A stretch of DNA of 64,000 nucleotides. Source: Strongylocentrotus droebachiensis. Lineage: Eukaryota; Echinodermata; Echinoidea; Camarodonta; Strongylocentrotidae. The DNA is taken from contig JAVYIG010000063.1 in assembly GCA_035222895.1 (NCBI GenBank), positions 1,017,853 to 1,081,852 on the forward strand, read 5' to 3'. Made by a program: the position numbers and the translations under genes. The notes beneath the pieces were generated by a model. That model saw only the letters and a program-made list of their open reading frames with translations, did not search any database and had not been told where the DNA came from. How positions within the stretch are numbered: position 1 is the first letter of the stretch; each line of letters starts with the position of its first letter. Positions 58,801 through 64,000 of the stretch are shown here, one piece after another.

Positions 58801-59501
58801 TTTATATTATCAATATAAAGAAAACAATTAGTGGATAGTGAGGCAATGATGTAAAAAACTCATGGGCGTGTTGCCAATTTGTCTTGTGATTTTCAAAGTT
58901 GTTCATATCATTAAAAATTCATAACTTTCTGATTAGTTATCCAATTTTCTTCTAACTTTTTTTGATTGGTTGTCTTATTTCTCTGCTTCTATTGAAAGTA
59001 ATATATTTTTGGAGAGGACTTGCCCTTTGGGTACTGGTTGCTCTGACAAGACCCAAAATTGTGCTAATATGTCAACAATACTTCAACGAGAAACAAAAGG
59101 AATGAAATAGTCACAAATGTGTAGTTGAGACTTACCTGGGCAAAATATAAGATAAGCAGACACAGACTGGTAAACTGGAGACATACAGGAAATCCAAGCA
59201 GAAGCCAATAGAGGATAAATGCAAGCATATTCACCTCCGAAGCATTGAGAATGTAAAATGAAAATAAGGTAGTCCTTAGTGCCGACCAGAACAGGCACAG
59301 AAAAAGAAATACAGTCTGATAGCTGAAGCGCTTATGCCCGTAGTAGAGGATCAAGAAGAGTTGGATGTAAATGAATAAGAAGAGGAGTCCATAGAGAACG
59401 ATGAAGGTGACGGCAAGGGCAAGCTCCACATGCGGCGACACAATGGGCTCCCAAGGAGGCACAGTGGGGAGCGGGGCGAGGGTGCTTATTGGGAGAGACA
59501 T
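46830..59501 (-). CDS. GPR137B-like: GPR137-family integral membrane protein, 6 exons
   Basis: Minus-strand exons are 59501-59136, 53308-53027, 51250-51110, 49674-49549, 48813-48689 and 47022-46830, all GT-AG. The sum is 1233 nt (410 aa; vertebrate members about 400-430). Exon 1 encodes a Pro-rich N-terminus and the first three to four hydrophobic helices (HVELALAVTFIVLYGLLFLF, SYQTVFLFLCLFWSALRTT). Exons 2-4 encode the rest of a seven-pass topology. The tail has YFFDNPNRYNSDDDL and TPPLLFSG, marks of this family. Vertebrate GPR137 proteins sit on lysosomes, and GPR137B has been linked to Rag GTPases and mTORC1; transfer of that role here is inference. Intron 1 is 5.8 kb and full of MITEs. 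I cannot tell which vertebrate paralogue is closest. Confidence 0.93.
47811..48554 (+). mobile_element. hAT-type element with 6-bp duplication, keeps promoter-like DNA and a transposase-like start
   Basis: The inverted ends CAGAGATGCCAAC (47817) and GTTGGCATCCCTG (ends 48548) are flanked by direct GATCAA (47811-47816, 48549-48554). Between them lie a CpG-rich block (48085-48240), an ATG at 48278 and a 27-codon frame, then a donor-like ACAG|GTATGT near 48378. The rest of a transposase is absent. It lies in intron 5 of the GPR137-like gene. Confidence 0.75.
48278..48361 (+). pseudogene. N-terminal remnant of a hAT-like transposase
   Basis: MSSTTKKRGKK followed by LQTFKEEYSKKWKCIV and a stop resembles the start of hAT/BED-type transposases, where a basic leader precedes a '(F/Y)..E(Y/F)...W.C(I/L)' motif. 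Only this first segment is present. Confidence 0.45.
49899..50320. mobile_element. 422-bp hAT-like MITE, GPR137-like intron 3
   Basis: CAGAGCTGCCAACC at 49899 is mirrored by GGTTGGCAGCTCTG ending at 50320. The end sequence is related to the 47817-48548 element. The flanks AATATACA and GATATACA agree at 7 of 8 positions, suggesting a target duplication overlapping the first bases. The interior is AT-rich with no transposase. CTGCCAACCC at 63000 may be another end of this group. Confidence 0.65.
50663..50707. repeat. (CCA)n running into a C run
   Basis: About nine CCA triplets are followed by about 17 C and CTCCCC. Open frames of His/Pro or Gly across it are artefacts. Confidence 0.9.
52610..52755 (+). 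repeat. SINE/LINE 3' tail with TATT repeat
   Basis: GCGCCAGGAGGGTCAAATCT...GAGCGCTATACAAGAACCCA ending in TATTATTATTATA is the tail type shared with the SINE at 45990 (reverse) and the piece at 56800. The head is not recognisable. Confidence 0.5.
53640..53990. repeat. Two-copy 172-bp repeat with TGACCTTGAC
   Basis: TTTGACCTTGACTTT recurs at 53670 and 53842, 172 bp apart. It is followed in both copies by AAGTTTCATGGAA and ATTATG(C/A)TAAAAAT. It is followed by a fold-back AAAACTTAACCTTGCATGTAGGTTAAGTTTTT. It is related in style to the 27440-28400 family but distinct. Confidence 0.7.
54026..54133. mobile_element. 108-bp MITE, TACCGTA ends
   Basis: TACCGTAAATAACGTTGTAT at 54026 is mirrored by ATACACCGTTATATACGGTA ending at 54133 (about 22/26 paired with neighbouring bases). 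Inside are CCGCACCCCCGACTTTGAAAT and a mirrored GTGCGGTTTATA. It is a shorter cousin of the ACCGTATTTGCCGGCG family with likely TA target sites. Confidence 0.8.
55989..56570. mobile_element. 580-bp MITE with GTGTCCACACACAA ends
   Basis: GTGTCCACACACAAAACA at 55990 is mirrored by TTGTGTGTGGACAGG ending about 56570. Sub-terminal words such as ACGACGTATCGTTA and its mirror recur on both sides. A direct repeat (GAATCATCGTATAAATTCCA at 56045 and 56098) lies in the left arm. No coding capacity. Confidence 0.7.
56800..56885 (-). repeat. SINE-type tail with (TAA)n
   Basis: On the minus strand AAGCGCTTAGAGACATATTT and AGCGCTATACAAATG run into an ATT repeat, the tail seen in the 45990 SINE. Only the tail is recognisable. 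Confidence 0.55.
58253..59032. mobile_element. 780-bp inverted-repeat element, AAAGG(C)AAGTCC ends
   Basis: AAAGGCTAAGTCCACTT at 58253 pairs with GGAGAGGACTTGCCCTTT ending near 59032. Inner arms pair: AAGTTATGAATTTTTGAA near 58352 with AAAAATTCATAACTTTCTGA near 58914. TTAA precedes the left end. No coding frame. It lies in intron 1 of the GPR137-like gene. Confidence 0.65.
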
Positions 59502-60589
59502 TGTTGGTTTGTTGGTTCCTAATCAAAAGGTATCATCAGCTAAACTAGTACTGGAAGTCTTGGCTCCTCATTTAGCTGCAAGTGAAGTTGATACATCAAC
59601 CCTTGCATGGACATCTGGAAGAAAAAAAGGAAAAGAGGATTACACACACATAACAAATGACATGATATGCTTCATTGTTATGTGTCAAATAAATGATTTA
59701 GTGTGTCCATCAAAATGGATCATGGCGACCTTTAGGGAGCAAGTGTTACTCAAGAACCCGGAGGAACATTCATGGCCCTATGGCTCTGTAGGGATAGCTG
59801 TTACATCAAGCCAATTAAAATATGAAATGCTCAAGTTACTTTCTTTAAGGAAAAATTTCATATCATCAAAACATCAATGTTTTTAATCTTCATTTTGTGG
59901 AGTTTTTATTTTTAATGAACATTTTAATGCCGTCATAGCCTCTGTGAGAGCCTCCAATAGACTTCTTCCATATTCAGGCGAGTATAGTATTTTGAAAGCT
60001 TTACTTTATTTAGTGTGTGTAATACTCATGTGACAGTTATCGAAACAAGAATAGAAAGGGAAAAAAGGAAACCGAAAAGTCATAATTAAGAAAGTTATGA
60101 GCAGAGAAAGGGAGTACCGGTAGTACCAATTCCTACTGTCATTGAGCATTGAGCATACAACTCAAGTCTGATCACTCTCTCTCCCTCCACACGTGAACTT
60201 ATTGCACAGCTCACCATGCAAAAACCATGCTATCGCGTTTTTAAAATCTCCTATCTTGACAATGATATGGCCAGTATAGACTGTTATCCAGTCTAATTCA
60301 CTAAAAATCAGTGCTAATATCCTTTTGAAACTCTTATGATTCTCACAGGGTAGTGTGTGAACGAGCTTGATGCCATGTGTGAAGACATGAAAGAAGGGAC
60401 TTTAGGTGAGACAAGCTAGTGTGACAGACCTGTGTAGACTTGTTAGAAATAGAAGCAAATAAATATTCATATTTTAATAATGTTTATGAAATTAAAAAGT
60501 CAAGCCTCCGTCTCAGTGCAAAGATGATGTCATCTTTCACAGTTTTCAATCTCATTTTAAATGGCTAGAGCTATGGGGCTCAAACTTAA

Positions 60590-61313
60590 GTGAGGTTGAC
60601 TTCAAAATCATCTTCCCTTGTTTAAGAAGCTATCGTTATTAAATGTATATGATATAAATAAGCAAGAAATCGCAACGTTCATGTACAAATATAAAAAGAA
60701 GTTGTTACCTGCCCCCTTTTCAGACCTCTTTCAATATAATAGTCAAATTCATAATTATAATACACGGCTTTCCAACAAATTTCATTTATGGTCTGTTAAG
60801 TCTAGTTATGAAGCTAAATCGATGAGTTATCTAGGTCCTAAACAGTGGAATATGATTCCCCAAGTAATAACGAAATCACAATTCATATCTTCCTTTAGAA
60901 AACAATATAAAATCTTACTACTAAATAATTATTAATCAGCACAGTTGTTGATTTTTTTTTCTCTAATTTTATATCTGAACCCTCTTTCATTGTTATCTTG
61001 TTTTCCTTCCCTTTCTTTTCCCCCTTTATATATTGTTTTTCTTCTCTCTATTTTACTTTCTCTTGTCTTATAGATAGTTGAAGTGTTTGTACTTTGCTTA
61101 TTTTACTTAATTTATTGTTGTGTGCTTATAATATGTTATATTTCTTTTTGTATTGTTTTTCATTCTTTAATGGGCGATCCAACTTCACAGGTTTTCGCAA
61201 CCTTCATGGAAAGCCCCGCATATAACCTTTGTAAACATAGTTAAAATTTGCTGTTACTTTGTATATTTTGATTTTTATATTGCGAAATAAAATTGAATTG
61301 AATTGAATTGAAT
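60590..61313 (+). mobile_element. 5'-truncated LINE: ORF2 C-terminus plus 3' UTR and (TTGAA)n tail
   Basis: An uninterrupted frame to 60935 reads LFKKLSLLNVYDINKQEIA...FMYKYKKKLLP...HNYNTRLSNK...YLGPKQWNMIP...FRKQYKILL. This is the classic C-terminal end of CR1/Crack-type reverse-transcriptase polyproteins. The 3' UTR ends at AATAAAATTGAATTGAATTG (about 61288-61313). The intact frame suggests a fairly young copy. Confidence 0.8.
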
Positions 61314-61639
61314 GGTCATTTAGTGAAGGTTGATAAATAATAGACAAAAATATTGTCTTATTATAAGAAATTTCAAGTAATTTGTGTTGCCTTTTATGGC
61401 CATCTAATAAATTATTTTCTATTAAAAGTTTGTTTGCTAAATACTGTTAGATTCCATGTTTTTAGTGTCTACCGGTCCAGTTGCCAGTGAAGTTTTGCCA
61501 CCTATAAAATAAGTTTTTTTAAAGGACGATTTTGTTGCCCCCCTTAAGTTTTTAATTTTGATGCAGAGCACATATCACTTTATCAGAGTTAAACACTCAC
61601 AGGTGTTTTGTTAGATCTTATCTCGCCTCCAAACGATGA

Positions 61640-62000
61640 AAGTAGGGCACGTAGAACTTTAGCTTACATCTAGCGCATGCGCATTACGTTGATCCGGTCT
61701 GAGCCTCATTTTTCTAAATTGGCGTCTACAAGGGCCCTTCTGATTGGCTATCGCTGGCTGTCATTCGCTCAACGTTATTAGTATTAGTGCCAGGAGAAAG
61801 CTACAAGTTCGTAATGACGTGCACAGTTTTTCCTTCATAATCATTTTGCCTTGCGCGTAGACTGGAAGGGATGAGATTTAGATGACTTCATGCGCAGCAA
61901 GAGTTTAAAATACGGCTGCAAGATTTTCAACATGGATGTCGATTTTGACCCATAATTTCCTAAAAAGGGACCATTAAACAGATTATTTCAGTCAAGTTGG
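61640..62000. promoter_or_regulatory. Promoter-like CpG patch upstream of the GPR137-like gene
   Basis: It contains the NRF1-type palindrome GCGCATGCGCA (61673-61683), TGATTGGCTA (an inverted CCAAT box, 61741-61750) and many CG dinucleotides in otherwise AT-rich DNA. It lies 2.1 kb upstream of the minus-strand ATG at 59501, so it could drive that gene through a non-coding first exon, or a gene to the right. No exon was identified. Confidence 0.4.
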
Positions 62001-62319
62001 CAAGTGGAACCGATATATAATAGCCTATTTTCAATATGAGATGCACCGGATATAGACTCTAGTCTAGGCTAGATCTATGCATCCTGTGAAATATGGAATT
62101 TGGGCATAAGTTTGGCCAAGTTTGGTGGATAGATCAATCCACGTAACCTACACCGTAGCGCCTATGGTCGGTTTCTGTCTCTAAATAGAGAGGAGCCGAC
62201 CATACCCAAATCAGAGGCAAACGAACGAAAGAGACAGAAATTTCAGTCCAACTCAGAATCAGATTCAGATCATCTAGATTTACTCAAAATAGAGTCAGAA
62301 CATAGACTCTAGATCTAAT

Positions 62320-63095
62320 CATGAAAAACTCATTCAGTCATTGTCACACACCCGTCAATTGAAGAAAAAAAAATACATGAACTCAACGCCAGGCCTCTCG
62401 CCAAGAAATTAAAAACGCGTGGCGCGACCCGAGGGGAAATTTGACACCCCCCCCCCCCCCACCCCAAAAAAAAAAAAGTAAAAATTTGGATTTTTTTTTT
62501 TTTTTTTTTTTTTAATAATTTTTTAAATAATTTTTTTAAACAACTATTACAAGTAATTTTATGAATTATTATCATGGTATTATATTCCGGGCCATTTTCA
62601 TATTTACCCTTGCACTAAATAATCTAAATTATCAATGTTATTCTATCTGTCTATGTTGGAATTTGTGAAATTTGTTATCCAATGTTACAAAGAAAACCAA
62701 ATGAGAATGATCCTATTCCTAGATCTAGTTGTTTGGATTTTTTAAAGCTGTAATTATTTTCCTTATATTAAAAACAATATTGCATTTTCTTATTTTCACA
62801 AAAATTGCCGTACTCAAATTTCTGCAAGTCTTTTACTTTATATTCAAGTAAAATAAATTCTCTGTCTCAAAATGAAATTTATACACCCGTCAATGAAAGT
62901 TTGATTTGAGGTAAACACACACACAGACTAGGCCGCTGCGCTAAGCTATGTGCACACAATACCATACCTGCTTGTAAGTGTCGGCTTGCATACCATACCT
63001 GCCAACCCTTACAAATAATTCAGAATATTCTGTTTTTTTTTAATCTCTAGGACCTGAAAATCAGGAATACCGGTATTCAGATTTTTCAAAATTTC

Positions 63096-63139
<44 letters not shown>

Positions 63140-63740
63140 ACGCGTGGCGCTAGGTCGGGCCAATCAAGAACGCGTGGCGCACGCGCCACGCGTTATCTGT
63201 GTACGCGAGGGCCCTGCTCAACGCTATATACTACTATAACTTATAAGCCTAACTTAAAACTTGTAGCCTAAGCCCAACTTAGGTCAGTAGCGCGTAGATC
63301 GACGATCAGCTCAGCTCCGCAGGATTCCCATCGCGAGAGATTCAGCTGCGCAATGCAAATGCCAAGGCAATCCGATGCCTCAACTTCAAGCAGTGCCAAA
63401 AATAGACATAACAAAATGACAAATAATATAGTAAAAAAGCTTGGCAATGGTACCTAACCTACCAAAACTATTTCAGAAGATATAAACGATCATATACATG
63501 TAACGTTTATATCGAAACAACCTTAGTAAATGGTAAATTATTAAGGTCTTCTCACCTCCGAAACGCCCACATTATCAAGGCACCTGATCGGACAACTGAA
63601 AATTTCCATATACCGGGTAAGCTGAAATTATCGATCAAAAACATCACACAGCACCGCTAAGGTGTAGTCTAAAAAGGAGAAAAGGATAGAAAAGTTATAT
63701 ATACATAATGTGCATATCTTTTTCTTTTCGGGAGTTGGGT

Positions 63741-63778
<38 letters not shown>

Positions 63779-64000
63779 AATTAAGTGCAGGGTTGTGAAG
63801 AAAAACAAAATTTATTCCAAAAAAATCCACCCAAAATCCACACAAAAAACAGTTATTAATTTTGTATACGTTTTTTTAAAGTCAATTGCACTATCACTTA
63901 CTGCAGTATTTCTCTAAATCGATTACAGTCAACACCAGTGGTGACATTATGAGCAATTAATTATATTGTATTTATGTTGGTTACCAATTGATAAAAAAGG
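62320..64000. other. Low-complexity edge: T runs, C run, long G run, no gene
   Basis: Features: a C run then A run at 62447-62477, T runs at 62491-62513 and 63100-63135, GAACGCGTGGCGC twice (63138, 63168), a 26-bp palindrome at 63169-63194 and about 37 G at 63741-63777. No exon of any known protein was recognised. Confidence 0.6.

Noticed and set aside
58253-59032. TTAA target duplication at both edges
   Set aside because: TTAA is present on the left only; the right edge reads CCCTTTGGGTA, so the duplication cannot be claimed.
59401-59886. 161-codon plus-strand frame
   Set aside because: It overlaps the GPR137-like first exon on the opposite strand and has no known domain; a shadow frame.

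Overview
This window looks like nuclear DNA of a marine invertebrate deuterostome. A sea urchin or other echinoderm is my best guess, from the AT-rich introns, the many ACATGTAC/ACCGGTA strings, the density of short inverted-repeat transposons and the LINE/SINE tails ending in TATT or TTGAA repeats. I cannot fix the species. Three multi-exon genes were rebuilt by hand from splice sites, reading-frame phase and protein similarity. All three close in frame from ATG to stop.

Layout. At 1-4100 there is no recognisable gene, only a CpG-richer edge at 1-430 and an inverted repeat near 790-1075. At 4123-14151 on the minus strand lies XRCC3, a RAD51 paralogue of homologous recombination (6 exons, 355 aa). 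Its introns hold a TTAA-bounded element with a long GA-rich array, LINE reverse-transcriptase fragments, a hAT-type element with an 8-bp target duplication, a 22-copy 46-bp satellite and a second hAT-like element. At 14534-34931 on the plus strand lies RAB3GAP2, the non-catalytic Rab3 GTPase-activating subunit (30 exons, 1529 aa). Its start codon is 382 bp from the XRCC3 start codon, so the two genes are head to head. At 34932-46829 there is a long 3' flank/intergenic stretch with a 3.9-kb inverted-repeat element, several MITEs and a tRNA-derived SINE. At 46830-59501 on the minus strand lies a GPR137-family seven-pass membrane protein (6 exons, 410 aa), tail to tail with RAB3GAP2. At 59502-64000 is its upstream flank, with a truncated LINE and a promoter-like CpG patch (NRF1-like and CCAAT motifs), ending in low-complexity DNA.

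The genes do not form a pathway. XRCC3 acts in nuclear DNA repair, RAB3GAP2 in Rab3/Rab18 membrane traffic and the GPR137-like protein probably at the lysosome. The most unusual material is in the non-coding DNA: a 3.9-kb element carrying eight copies of one 14-mer in both orientations; three separate decayed partial exon duplications inside RAB3GAP2 introns; a satellite that seems to derive from the inside of a mobile-element family; tandem repeats that repeat perfect nuclear-receptor-type sites; and short hAT elements that keep promoter-like DNA and, in one case, a transposase-like start.
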